A stretch of DNA of 64,000 nucleotides from an uncultured Cycloclasticus sp. (lineage in GTDB: Bacteria > Pseudomonadota > Gammaproteobacteria > Methylococcales > Cycloclasticaceae): positions 1-64,000 of the forward strand of contig CAJXTU010000011.1 of assembly GCA_913060865.1 (NCBI GenBank), in the 5' to 3' direction. Of this stretch, positions 28,797 to 37,187 are shown piece by piece. Made by a program: the position numbers and the translations under genes. How positions within the stretch are numbered: position 1 is the first letter of the stretch; each line of letters opens with the position of its first letter. A model generated the notes under the pieces. The model saw only the letters and a program-made list of their open reading frames with translations. It was not told the DNA's origin and made no database searches.

Positions 28797-29900
28797 CTAT
28801 TTCAAATACTGCCCAAAATTTTGCTGAACTTTAGCGACAGGAATCGAAACACCAAACCCCGTATTTAATGCCGACCCCTTGGCCACTTTGATGGTATTAA
28901 CCGCTATAACATGGCCATCATCTGTAATTAACGGCCCACCACTATTGCCAGGTAAAATTTGCGCATCGGTAACAATTCCTTGCGCTGAAAGCTGGGTCAC
29001 CGTGCCTTCTGTCAACTGATCTCGTAAACCTAATGGGCTTCCAATGGCATGCACTATTGCCCCTTGTGAAACACCTTTAGTAGCAAACTTAAGATGAGGT
29101 GCCCTACACGCATTCACCTTGAGCAAGGCCAAATCATCTTCCGGTGCCACCTTAATAAGGTTAGCTCGCGTTTTAGTATTATCTTTTAAGACAATCTCAA
29201 ATGATTGCGCCACATTTGATACTGCACTTGAGAAATTAAAATTCGATTGCTGTTGATTAAACTTTTTCTCATCCTCATACAACCTTCTCTCTGCTTCATC
29301 AAGTTGCTGTCGATCTTGTTCATATTGCCGTTCATAAAGCGCATATTCTCGCTGCGCCAATTGTTTTTGTTTTTCTGATGAGATGCCACCCATATAGGCC
29401 CAAAAATCATCGAGCTTTTGCTTATTAACAGCCAACCGTTCTCTTTGATTACTTATCTGCATTCTGTTGCGCTTAAATACCAGCGCATTTTGTTTGATTT
29501 TTGCCTGCGTAGCATCCCATTGCTTACCCTTAGCAGGACGAACCACGTGCTTATTAGTAATTAGATAACAGTCCGCTGTGACGAAAAAACCCGAACCCGA
29601 TCCAAGTTTACTTTTAACCGTTACCACCGCCATCGTGGCTTGTTGAACTGGGTTACTAGAAGGGTATTTATTATTCAGTAAGGTTTTAAAATCACTCAAC
29701 TTACCCGCAGATACGCCCGAACTTTTATAAGAACGAACGGAGTTTAAAGCCTTTCCATTTAGCGGCGAATCAGAAAACTGCCAACGGCCATCTTTATCCT
29801 TATATTTAAAAATATCAGCTAAACAAATATTTGAAAAAGAAATTGAGTAAACCGCGATTAACGTAAAAATAAAAAATATTCTTCTTTTGAAAATCAGCAT
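28797..29900 (-). CDS. Exported trypsin-like serine protease with DUF4124 domain and coiled-coil insert
   Basis: Secreted S1C/HtrA-like protease of 367 residues. The signal peptide covers about residues 1-28. A DUF4124-type segment follows (ADIFKYKDKDGRWQFSDSP, about 29-47). The triad is complete: H118 in ITNKHVV, D256 in EDDLALLKV and S320 in LPGNSGGPL. Between H118 and D256, about 100 residues (125-225) rich in Q, K, R and E form a likely coiled coil, far longer than the loop in ordinary HtrA proteins. There is no PDZ domain. Periplasmic location and substrate are inferred only. It stands alone between feoC and the aromatic dioxygenase genes. Confidence 0.85.
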   Translation of the reverse strand: MLIFKRRIFFIFTLIAVYSISFSNICLADIFKYKDKDGRWQFSDSPLNGKALNSVRSYKSSGVSAGKLSDFKTLLNNKYPSSNPVQQATMAVVTVKSKLGSGSGFFVTADCYLITNKHVVRPAKGKQWDATQAKIKQNALVFKRNRMQISNQRERLAVNKQKLDDFWAYMGGISSEKQKQLAQREYALYERQYEQDRQQLDEAERRLYEDEKKFNQQQSNFNFSSAVSNVAQSFEIVLKDNTKTRANLIKVAPEDDLALLKVNACRAPHLKFATKGVSQGAIVHAIGSPLGLRDQLTEGTVTQLSAQGIVTDAQILPGNSGGPLITDDGHVIAVNTIKVAKGSALNTGFGVSIPVAKVQQNFGQYLK

Positions 29901-30268
29901 ACTCGTTGGGCTTGCATAATCGAGCGACAGTTGAGCTGTACATGAATAAAATACGTTAATTGACTGAGCATATCCCCCTCCCTAGATCACCATACTTCAT
30001 AGTCTACCTTTATTAAAATCCCTTATTAGCTAAAAGATTTGCTCATCACATTAGCATAGTACATCAACTGAATATAGCCGCTTTTCTTATCAATCAGCAC
30101 CACATAAAACAACATTATTACGCTCACTTCTTTTAGCTTTTCTGATCTACATCAAAGCGTTAAAGGTCAACGACGATTAGAATCGACAACGCAATAAAAA
30201 ACAATTAAACCGTGCCATGGGCTCTGGTTTTTTAAAAAAAGGCTATACACATTGGAGAACACAATATT
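29901..30268. promoter_or_regulatory. Upstream region of the dioxygenase operon, 368 bp
   Basis: A/T-rich divergent region between the protease gene and the dioxygenase alpha subunit. It must hold promoters for both. I see GGAG at 30254-30257 as the dioxygenase ribosome binding site, spaced rather far from the ATG (11 bases). No operator or promoter that I would defend is visible, and no regulator gene is adjacent. Confidence 0.4.
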
Positions 30269-31588
30269 ATGAGTAACAATACTGATTACCATCAATTTAT
30301 TGATAATGAAGAAGGCTGGGTCGATCGCCGTATCTTTTGGGAAGAAGAAATTTATGAGCAAGAGTTAAAGCAAATTTTTGCTAAATCGTGGCAATTTATT
30401 GCTCACGACTCAATGATTCCCAATGCTAATGATTTCTATACCACTTATATGGGAGAGGATGGTGTCATTGGGGCGCGTCAAAAAGATGGGAGTGTGAGAG
30501 TCTTTTTAAATTCTTGCCCTCACCGCGGCAATAAATTCTGTTTTGCAGACGAAGGGAATACTCGCTCTTTTATTTGTAATTACCATGGCTGGAGCTTTGG
30601 CATTGACGGCAAACTCGGCGCTTTAGCTAACGAACACGTTTATGATGAAGGCGATATTGACAAAGAAAAATGGAGCCCTAAGCAAGCACGTGTTGAAACT
30701 TATAAAGGTTTAATATTTGCGACATTTGACCAAGAAGCACCTTCATTAGATGAGTGGCTAGGTGATTTTCGTTGGTACTTGGACATGATGTTTGATAACG
30801 ATGGTGAAACTGAATTCATCGATGGTGGCATCAAATCTTATGTCAATGCTAACTGGAAGTTTGGTGTAGAAAACTTTATTGGTGATGCTTATCATGCGCT
30901 TTGGAATCATGATTCTGGTCTAAAAGCTATGAATAATGGCGAAGGCTTTGGCCCCGCAGTCACCGAAAACTCTTACCACGCCAGTGTTAATGGGCATGGA
31001 TGGGAATTTGGAACAGACGGCTATGCTGACGTTGTCATTGGTGGCTCTGAAAAGTGGTTGAATTATGTTAGAGATATCATTAAGCCTAAAATAAAAGATA
31101 AATATGGTGAGCTTCGCTCAAATATTTTTGGATCATTAGCGTCCGTTTCTTTGTTTCCCAATATTTCCTTCTTACCCGGCATTCAAACATTTCGAGTTTG
31201 GTTACCCAGAGGGCCAAAAAAATTAGAATTGCGTATTTTCACCATTGTTAATAAAAATATGCCTGAAGAGATTAAACAAGAAATTAACAATGCTTGCATG
31301 ATGACGTTTAATCCAGCGGGTGTTCTAGAAATGGACGACGGTGAGAACTGGGAAGGTAATACACAAGTTAATAAAGGTTTTTTGACCCGTCAAGAAAAGC
31401 TCCATTATGGCTGTGGTATTACCCGAGAAATTGAGCACGAAGAATTACCTGGCATTATTTATAAAGGTCAATTCAACGATGCTAATCAACGCCACTTTTA
31501 TACCCGCTGGGCTGATTTAATGAATGCTGATTCTTGGGATGATGTCCCCACGCGTTATAAACCCCGCCACACAAAAACAACTAAATAG
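30269..31588 (+). CDS. Aromatic ring-hydroxylating dioxygenase, large (alpha) subunit
   Basis: Catalytic subunit of a Rieske non-haem iron oxygenase that adds both atoms of O2 to an aromatic ring, giving a cis-dihydrodiol. At 439 residues it is close to naphthalene dioxygenase alpha. The Rieske ligands are C83, H85, C103 and H106 (SCPHRG and CNYHGW). The mononuclear iron ligands are H209 and H214 with D357, and the bridging D206 is in GDAYHALWNH. The family is naphthalene/biphenyl type; the exact substrate cannot be read. Beta subunit and extradiol dioxygenase follow in the same operon; ferredoxin and reductase do not. Confidence 0.94.
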   Translation: MSNNTDYHQFIDNEEGWVDRRIFWEEEIYEQELKQIFAKSWQFIAHDSMIPNANDFYTTYMGEDGVIGARQKDGSVRVFLNSCPHRGNKFCFADEGNTRSFICNYHGWSFGIDGKLGALANEHVYDEGDIDKEKWSPKQARVETYKGLIFATFDQEAPSLDEWLGDFRWYLDMMFDNDGETEFIDGGIKSYVNANWKFGVENFIGDAYHALWNHDSGLKAMNNGEGFGPAVTENSYHASVNGHGWEFGTDGYADVVIGGSEKWLNYVRDIIKPKIKDKYGELRSNIFGSLASVSLFPNISFLPGIQTFRVWLPRGPKKLELRIFTIVNKNMPEEIKQEINNACMMTFNPAGVLEMDDGENWEGNTQVNKGFLTRQEKLHYGCGITREIEHEELPGIIYKGQFNDANQRHFYTRWADLMNADSWDDVPTRYKPRHTKTTK

Positions 31589-31599
31589 GAGCTAGGACG

Positions 31600-32133
31600 A
31601 TGACAAATTCACCAGAACAATCAGCAACCCCTGCTTCTATGGAACTCACCTTTGAGGTTGAACAATTTTTATATAAAGAAGCCCGCCTTTTAGATACCGA
31701 AGAGTTTCATGAATGGCTAACAATTTTAACTGATGATATTCATTACTGGATGCCTTACCGCTATCAGCGTTACCGTAAGAACCATGTAGAGCCTACGGTT
31801 AATGACACCTCTTATTTTAATGATGACATGCATAATTTAAAGAGAAGGGTTTTACGTAATGACACGGGGACATGCTGGTCCGAAGACCCTGCTACAAGAA
31901 CGTCTCATGTCATCAGTAATATTGAAGTTGAACATACGGACAACCCTGATGAATACAAAGTGTATTCATTGACAACAGTAAACCGCAATATGAATGAAGA
32001 CGAAGAACACCTGATGGTCGGTCACCGTACTGATATTTTGCGTCGTGTGAATGGGCAATTAAAACTAGCCAAACGTAAAATTATTTTGGATCAGAACATC
32101 TTTATGAATAAAAGTTTAAATGTATTTTTGTAA
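31600..32133 (+). CDS. Aromatic ring-hydroxylating dioxygenase, small (beta) subunit
   Basis: Structural partner of the alpha subunit, 177 residues, with the NTF2-like cone fold. Typical segments are EVEQFLYKEARLLDTEEFHEW near the N terminus (family hallmark F-L-Y-x-E-A-x-L-L-D), then YWMPYRYQR, and the end LAKRKIILDQ. It starts 11 bp after the alpha gene with a good ribosome binding site (GGAG). Confidence 0.94.
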   Translation: MTNSPEQSATPASMELTFEVEQFLYKEARLLDTEEFHEWLTILTDDIHYWMPYRYQRYRKNHVEPTVNDTSYFNDDMHNLKRRVLRNDTGTCWSEDPATRTSHVISNIEVEHTDNPDEYKVYSLTTVNRNMNEDEEHLMVGHRTDILRRVNGQLKLAKRKIILDQNIFMNKSLNVFL

Positions 32134-32173
32134 TTAATCTGTATTAATTTTAATATCTAAGAAGGAGAAAAAA

Positions 32174-33073
32174 ATGGTAAAAGTAATAGAACTAGGCTAT
32201 CTAGGCCTTAATGTAACCGATACAGCTGCGTGGAGAAAGTATGCGACCGAATGTATTGGACTTCAGATTGTCGAAAGTGCTCAAGATGACCGTTTTCACC
32301 TCAGAATGGATCTTCAACATCACCGTATAACAGTTCATCAAACAGCTGACTCTGATGATCTGGCTTATATGGGATGGCGTGTCGCTGGACAAGAAGAGTT
32401 CAAAGCAATGCAAAAGCAGTTATCTGATGCAGGTGTTGCTTTTCGAGTTGGAACACCAGAAGAGGCGCGTGAACGTCATGTATTAGCCTTGATAAAACTT
32501 GAAGACCCGTCTGGCACCGCCAATGAGATTTACTATAGCCCTCAAGTGGACGTGATGAAACCTTTCCATCCCGGACGCCCTCTATTTGGTAATTTCATTG
32601 CTGGCGATCAAGGTTTAGGCCATGTTCTTGTCCGCTCAGATAATGATGAAGAAACCTACAACTTCTATAAATTATTAGGTCTAGTAGGGTCTGTAGAATA
32701 TAGAATCCCGATGCCTGATGGTAACTTTGCTGAACCTTGTTTTATGCATTGCAACGGTCGTCAACACTCTATTGCATTTGGTTTCCATGGCATGGTAGAG
32801 CGTCTAAACCACCTTCATATTCAATACAGCAACCTAGATGATTTTGGTCAATCACATGATATTATTCGTAACCAAGGTATAGATGTTGCGATGCAGTTAG
32901 GCAAGCATGCTAATGATCAACTTTATACCTTCTACTCAGCCACACCTTCTGGCTGGTTAATGGAACTAGGCTGGGGTGATTATGTTAAACCAGAAACTCA
33001 GGAGCATTATGCCGGTGATATTTTTGGTCATGGCGTAGAAGCCTCTGGCTATGGCATGGACATTGATATTTAG
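32174..33073 (+). CDS. Type I extradiol dioxygenase (dihydroxybiphenyl/dihydroxynaphthalene type)
   Basis: Opens a catecholic ring next to the two hydroxyls using Fe(II), in a degradation pathway for polycyclic or biphenyl-type aromatics. The 299 residues form two vicinal-oxygen-chelate modules. The iron ligands are H150 (GLGHVLV), H213 (LNHLHIQ) and E264 (LMELGWG). A strong AAGGAG precedes the start. It follows the dioxygenase subunits by 40 bp; the dihydrodiol dehydrogenase that should act between them is not in this window. Confidence 0.94.
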   Translation: MVKVIELGYLGLNVTDTAAWRKYATECIGLQIVESAQDDRFHLRMDLQHHRITVHQTADSDDLAYMGWRVAGQEEFKAMQKQLSDAGVAFRVGTPEEARERHVLALIKLEDPSGTANEIYYSPQVDVMKPFHPGRPLFGNFIAGDQGLGHVLVRSDNDEETYNFYKLLGLVGSVEYRIPMPDGNFAEPCFMHCNGRQHSIAFGFHGMVERLNHLHIQYSNLDDFGQSHDIIRNQGIDVAMQLGKHANDQLYTFYSATPSGWLMELGWGDYVKPETQEHYAGDIFGHGVEASGYGMDIDI

Positions 33074-33172
33074 AGCCCGTGCGACAACACGTTTAATTTA
33101 GGCTACTTTTACTACTGTTTAGCTTAAATTAAACTAGCTTTATTCTATAATTGCTTAGACTACAAGCACTTA

Positions 33173-33206
33173 GAAAAAAAACGCTCACTAATATGAGCGT
33201 TTTTTT
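33173..33206 (+). terminator. Rho-independent terminator after the dioxygenase operon
   Basis: ACGCTCA (33181-33187) pairs with TGAGCGT (33194-33200) around a 6-base loop, preceded by an A-run and followed by six T. It closes the dioxygenase operon. Confidence 0.9.
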
Positions 33207-33377
33207 ATCCCCCATTAAAATAATTCAATCAAACCAATCAACTAATATCAACCTTTGAATCTGCATGGGAATATTAAACACTCATCAGACCCTAAACCAC
33301 TAGTAACACAGCATCTACCTATAATCGAAACACGATATAATAATGAGCTCACATAAGCACTTCCACATATTACACCT

Positions 33378-34496
33378 ATGTTAAATACCCCCCTCTCTTC
33401 CTTACTAAGTACCGTCGTAAAACCTCAACTCAGCGACCAAAAAGATACTAAAAGGACTCCCCCTAATAATAGAACAACGTGCCCCGTCACCATCATAGTG
33501 CCTGCTTATAATGAAGAAGATTGTATTGCAGACACCATCAATAGCTTATTAACCCAATCGCTAGTGGCCGAAGAAATTATCATTATTGACGATGGGTCAA
33601 CCGATGATACCGCTGAAATTTGTCGTTCATTAGGCGTCACCGTGATAACGCCACCTGAAAACACAGGCTCTAAAGCGGGGGCTCAAAATTTTGCATTGAG
33701 CCATATTAACACTCCATTCACGTTAGCTATAGATGCTGACACAACACTGCAACACGATGCTCTAGAGAAACTTTACGCTGCTATGACCGAGCAAGAGGTG
33801 GTTGCTGTCTGTGGTTTTGTCATACCTCAACGTGTCAAAACGTTATGGGAAAGAGGTCGATATGTGGAATACCTTATGGCCTTCACATTCTATAAAGAAA
33901 TTCAGTCGTATTATGAAAAGCCATTAATTTCATCGGGCTGTTTTTCCTTGTTTCGTACCGACTACCTTAATCAAATTGGCGGTTGGTCGTTACGCACAAT
34001 GGCAGAAGACATGGACTTAACGTGGACAGCTTATCAACTTGGTAAGAAGGTGCGTTTTGTGCCTGATGCTATCTGTTACCCTATCGAGCCACATAATTTC
34101 CACTTTATGCGCAAACAATTAAAACGTTGGGCTCATGGTTTTATTCAAAACGTCAAATTACATCGAAAAAGCATCTTACGCGTTCCATTTCTACGATCTA
34201 TTGTGACGGTTATGTGTTGGGATGCTTCAATAGCATCCATTTTTTACTTAACGGTCATCCCCATACTCTCTGTTGTTATTAGTCCTTTATTTTTGCTCGG
34301 GTATATTATCGACTTACCAATGGTCGTCGTCCCTACACTGGTAAAAGCATACGAAAGAGGTGAAACCTGGAAAGCGTTAACAAGTATTCCTGCCTTTATG
34401 GTCTTACGGGTGGTTAATTCGGCTATTTTCTTGGAAGCACTCTTTAAGGAACTCGTACTAAAGCAACCGCTAACCACTTACGAAAAAGGGCATTAA
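33378..34496 (+). CDS. Family 2 glycosyltransferase, membrane-bound (hyaluronan/PNAG synthase-like)
   Basis: Processive-type GT-A glycosyltransferase of 372 residues. The nucleotide-binding strand is VTIIVPAYNEED. IIIDDGSTDDT follows, then the metal-binding DAD motif in AIDADTTL, the catalytic AEDMDLTW, and the QxxRW motif as QLKRW. Two or three membrane helices are at the C terminus (about 275-355). The N-terminal membrane helices of PgaC-like enzymes are missing, so the catalytic domain begins almost at once. The following small membrane protein starts 1 bp after its stop and may be a partner. Product unknown. Confidence 0.82.
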   Translation: MLNTPLSSLLSTVVKPQLSDQKDTKRTPPNNRTTCPVTIIVPAYNEEDCIADTINSLLTQSLVAEEIIIIDDGSTDDTAEICRSLGVTVITPPENTGSKAGAQNFALSHINTPFTLAIDADTTLQHDALEKLYAAMTEQEVVAVCGFVIPQRVKTLWERGRYVEYLMAFTFYKEIQSYYEKPLISSGCFSLFRTDYLNQIGGWSLRTMAEDMDLTWTAYQLGKKVRFVPDAICYPIEPHNFHFMRKQLKRWAHGFIQNVKLHRKSILRVPFLRSIVTVMCWDASIASIFYLTVIPILSVVISPLFLLGYIIDLPMVVVPTLVKAYERGETWKALTSIPAFMVLRVVNSAIFLEALFKELVLKQPLTTYEKGH

Positions 34497-34497
34497 T

Positions 34498-34866
34498 ATG
34501 AATGTTGGATTACCTGGCGCTGGAATTGGCGGCCTTTATTACTTAATTTGTACCGCGGTCATGCCGTTTAAAGAAATATTCTTGACTTTAACTAAACCTA
34601 AACATCAATTTCGATATCGTTTAGTATTCACACAATTTAGTATTTCGAGCGCTATAATAATTGGATTTATTGCTATTTATCAATTGGTTAGCATTTTATT
34701 TGAAAGTAATTTATCACTACAAATTTCAATTAGCAACGATAGCTTTTTACCCAGCTTACTTCTACCTATTGTTATTAGTTTAGCTTTACTTGTCTTTATT
34801 TTAACCTTAGTTGAACTATCCGCATTCATCTCAAAAAAGAGAATCAAAACGGTAATAAAAAAATAA
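34498..34866 (+). CDS. Small membrane protein coupled to the glycosyltransferase
   Basis: A 122-residue protein with two or three likely membrane helices: about 45-68 and 80-110, plus a weaker one at 8-26. It starts one base after the glycosyltransferase stop, so the two are translationally coupled. It ends in a very basic tail (KKRIKTVIKK). I do not recognise the family. A role beside the transferase, for example in export or assembly of its product, is only a guess. Confidence 0.6.
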   Translation: MNVGLPGAGIGGLYYLICTAVMPFKEIFLTLTKPKHQFRYRLVFTQFSISSAIIIGFIAIYQLVSILFESNLSLQISISNDSFLPSLLLPIVISLALLVFILTLVELSAFISKKRIKTVIKK

Positions 34867-35652
34867 TTATTTAGTTACTTCAAAAAGATAGCGATTAATG
34901 CAAAAGAAGTATTCTCCCTTTTTCTCTAGGGAGTCGAGCCCTGCTAACCATGCCTCAGAATCACTTTGAGTCAAACCATCACGACCTTTTGCAAATGATG
35001 CAATAATTTTAGATAACCAATAACTAAAATTATTTTCATTATATTGGGTATTCATAATCGGTAATGCCTCTACAGTGTTGAGTTGTAAACCCGCTGATTT
35101 AATCGAGGCTGTTAAACGCATAGGCACCGACTCTTGTGCACAATGCCCCTTCCATGCATTAATCATGCTGTCACGACAATCACCATCAACTGCATTCCAA
35201 TAGGGGAACGCCCAGTCTGTATCAACAATAACTCCTCGCCCACCTAGGCGCAGTACCCGAGCGAATTCAGCTAATGCGATATTTAAGTCCGGCACATATT
35301 CATAAACTTGTGTGGATACAACTGCATCAAAACTGTTGTCAGCAAATGGTAATGACATCGCATCACCTTGTTCGAACGTTACATTCTCATTCTGATCACA
35401 AAGCTTTCTCGCAGAGTCAATCATATTACCAGCCATATCAACACCAGTAACAGACCCTGAAGCACCTATATTTTGGCTTATATCTCGCGCTAACAAACCG
35501 GGGCCAGAACCGATATCCAACACATGTTGCCCTTCGTGTAGTTTAAGCGCGGTAACAACTTTGGCCCTTGCTGAAACAATATCCGGCGTTTGATACGCCA
35601 TTTTTAACGCATGATTTACTTCATCACTGAACTCTAGACTGTCTGCCATCAT
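34867..35652 (-). CDS. Class I SAM-dependent methyltransferase
   Basis: A 261-residue methyltransferase with clear motif I VLDIGSGPGLLARD (about 45-58). GVDMAGNMIDSAR is motif post I, DAVVSTQVYEYVPD motif II and LRLGGRGVIVDTD motif III. It resembles UbiE/arsenite methyltransferase-type enzymes, but the substrate is not evident. AAAGGT precedes two adjacent ATG codons at 35652 and 35649; either can be the start. It meets the preceding membrane-protein gene end to end. Confidence 0.85.
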   Translation of the reverse strand: MMADSLEFSDEVNHALKMAYQTPDIVSARAKVVTALKLHEGQHVLDIGSGPGLLARDISQNIGASGSVTGVDMAGNMIDSARKLCDQNENVTFEQGDAMSLPFADNSFDAVVSTQVYEYVPDLNIALAEFARVLRLGGRGVIVDTDWAFPYWNAVDGDCRDSMINAWKGHCAQESVPMRLTASIKSAGLQLNTVEALPIMNTQYNENNFSYWLSKIIASFAKGRDGLTQSDSEAWLAGLDSLEKKGEYFFCINRYLFEVTK

Positions 35653-35682
35653 TGACCTTTTAAATTATTTTAAATGCGCACT

Positions 35683-36579
35683 CTACTTCATATCCAAGGT
35701 GTATTTTATCTCTGGCAACATCCGTTGGACGCAGTCTATCCCTTCATTTATCGCCTCTTCTCCCCTGTAGAACTCCAGCAAGCCCATGTGAGAGAGTTTA
35801 GGTGCGAGAACAATGTCAGGCGGGTCCCCAGCCATTCGACTGCGTGTAATTCTATCTTGAGTGATATTGACAGAGCCTGCAATAGCCTCAAATAAACTGG
35901 GTGATTGCTGCTGACTTCTGTCGACTGAAAAAAATGAATCAGCATATTCCGTTACCAAGCTAGAAATCCTATCAACCACCTTTTCAGAAGGTTTGCTAAT
36001 CTTTTCTTGTTTATGTATATGCTTACCGACAATATCACCGTTTAAATTAACAGCTATCACCACATCGGCTCCTAGAGCTCGACAAACAGAGACCGGTACA
36101 GGGTTAACGAGTCCGCCATCAACCAACCATTTATTGTGGTGTTGTATGGCTGGGAATAAACCAGGTAACGAGATAGAGGCCCATACTGCCTCAAGTACTG
36201 ACCCTTCAGATAACCAAACTTCTCTACCCGTTCCTAAGTCAGTTGCCACACTGGCAAATTGTTTATCAAACTCTTCAATGAGCGCCTTTTCTGGTGCAAC
36301 AAATTTGCTTAAAAAACTATGTAGTCGATCGGTATTAACGAAACCATTAAGCGAACGATTAATTTCAAAGAACTTGGCTGTTTTAAATTTAGACAACGAA
36401 CATGTCCATTGTTCTAAGTCATTTAAATGCCCAGAAACATAAGACGCGCCAACTAAAGAACCGATTGATGTACCACACACAATATCTGGCTCAATCCCTT
36501 GCGCCATCAGTGCTTTAATAACACCAATATGCGACCAACCACGAGACGCTCCACTCCCTAATGCTAACCCTATTTTCAT
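35683..36579 (-). CDS. Patatin-like phospholipase (RssA-type)
   Basis: Serine lipid acyl hydrolase of 298 residues with a Ser-Asp dyad. The oxyanion loop is LGSGASRGWSHIGV (7-20), the nucleophile elbow GTSIG (S38) and the dyad aspartate in LVDGGLVNP (about 155). It lacks a signal peptide and membrane helix, so it is cytoplasmic, as E. coli RssA. The physiological substrate is unknown. Single gene 30 bp before the methyltransferase on the same strand. Confidence 0.88.
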   Translation of the reverse strand: MKIGLALGSGASRGWSHIGVIKALMAQGIEPDIVCGTSIGSLVGASYVSGHLNDLEQWTCSLSKFKTAKFFEINRSLNGFVNTDRLHSFLSKFVAPEKALIEEFDKQFASVATDLGTGREVWLSEGSVLEAVWASISLPGLFPAIQHHNKWLVDGGLVNPVPVSVCRALGADVVIAVNLNGDIVGKHIHKQEKISKPSEKVVDRISSLVTEYADSFFSVDRSQQQSPSLFEAIAGSVNITQDRITRSRMAGDPPDIVLAPKLSHMGLLEFYRGEEAINEGIDCVQRMLPEIKYTLDMK

Positions 36580-36636
36580 ATCTTTAGTTCACCCTTCTTT
36601 TAACCACCTGCTGGCGTATATTCTCGAATATTTAAG

Positions 36637-37095
36637 CTAAAAACGCTTAACGACTAAAAACACGCCAATCGCCATGAATAATAAACCTGAAAAACGCTGT
36701 AAGGTAATAGAATATTGAAGCGAACCCAATAAACTAAAATGATCAATCAGCGACATTGAAACAAGCTGACCTAACAAGACAAAACAAACAGCATTACCAA
36801 TTCCAAATTTTGGCCCAATATAGGTAATACTCAAGGTATAAAAAATAATAAACACGCCACCCAAGTAATATTGGATAGGAATCGATACCTTAGGAAATAA
36901 ATTTGGCACGCCTTCTACAGTCAGCAGATAGATAACGGCTATAAAAAAGCCGACGACAAATAAGATGACCGCTGCCAATGCAGGACTTTGTAATCGCGCC
37001 CCTAAGCCTCCGCTTAACGCTCCCATAATTGGAATCCCCACACCTGCAATAAACATGACTAATCCATATATAACGTTTTGACCTAATAAATTCAT
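36637..37095 (-). CDS. DMT-superfamily membrane protein, YdcZ (DUF606) type
   Basis: A 152-residue protein with five hydrophobic helices, half the size of a normal drug/metabolite transporter. The early GVGIPIMGALSGGLGARLQSP and the late FSGLLFMAIGVFLVVKR are characteristic of the YdcZ family. Such half-size transporters dimerise. Substrate unknown. It lies between patatin and AbgT genes on the same strand without overlap. Confidence 0.8.
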   Translation of the reverse strand: MNLLGQNVIYGLVMFIAGVGIPIMGALSGGLGARLQSPALAAVILFVVGFFIAVIYLLTVEGVPNLFPKVSIPIQYYLGGVFIIFYTLSITYIGPKFGIGNAVCFVLLGQLVSMSLIDHFSLLGSLQYSITLQRFSGLLFMAIGVFLVVKRF

Positions 37096-37187
37096 CCCCT
37101 ATCCCCTCTTAATTGATTTAGATATCATTGAAAATTATTTTTATTAACGTCCCTTTATATACCTTTAAAATTTCAGTTATTTATTAG

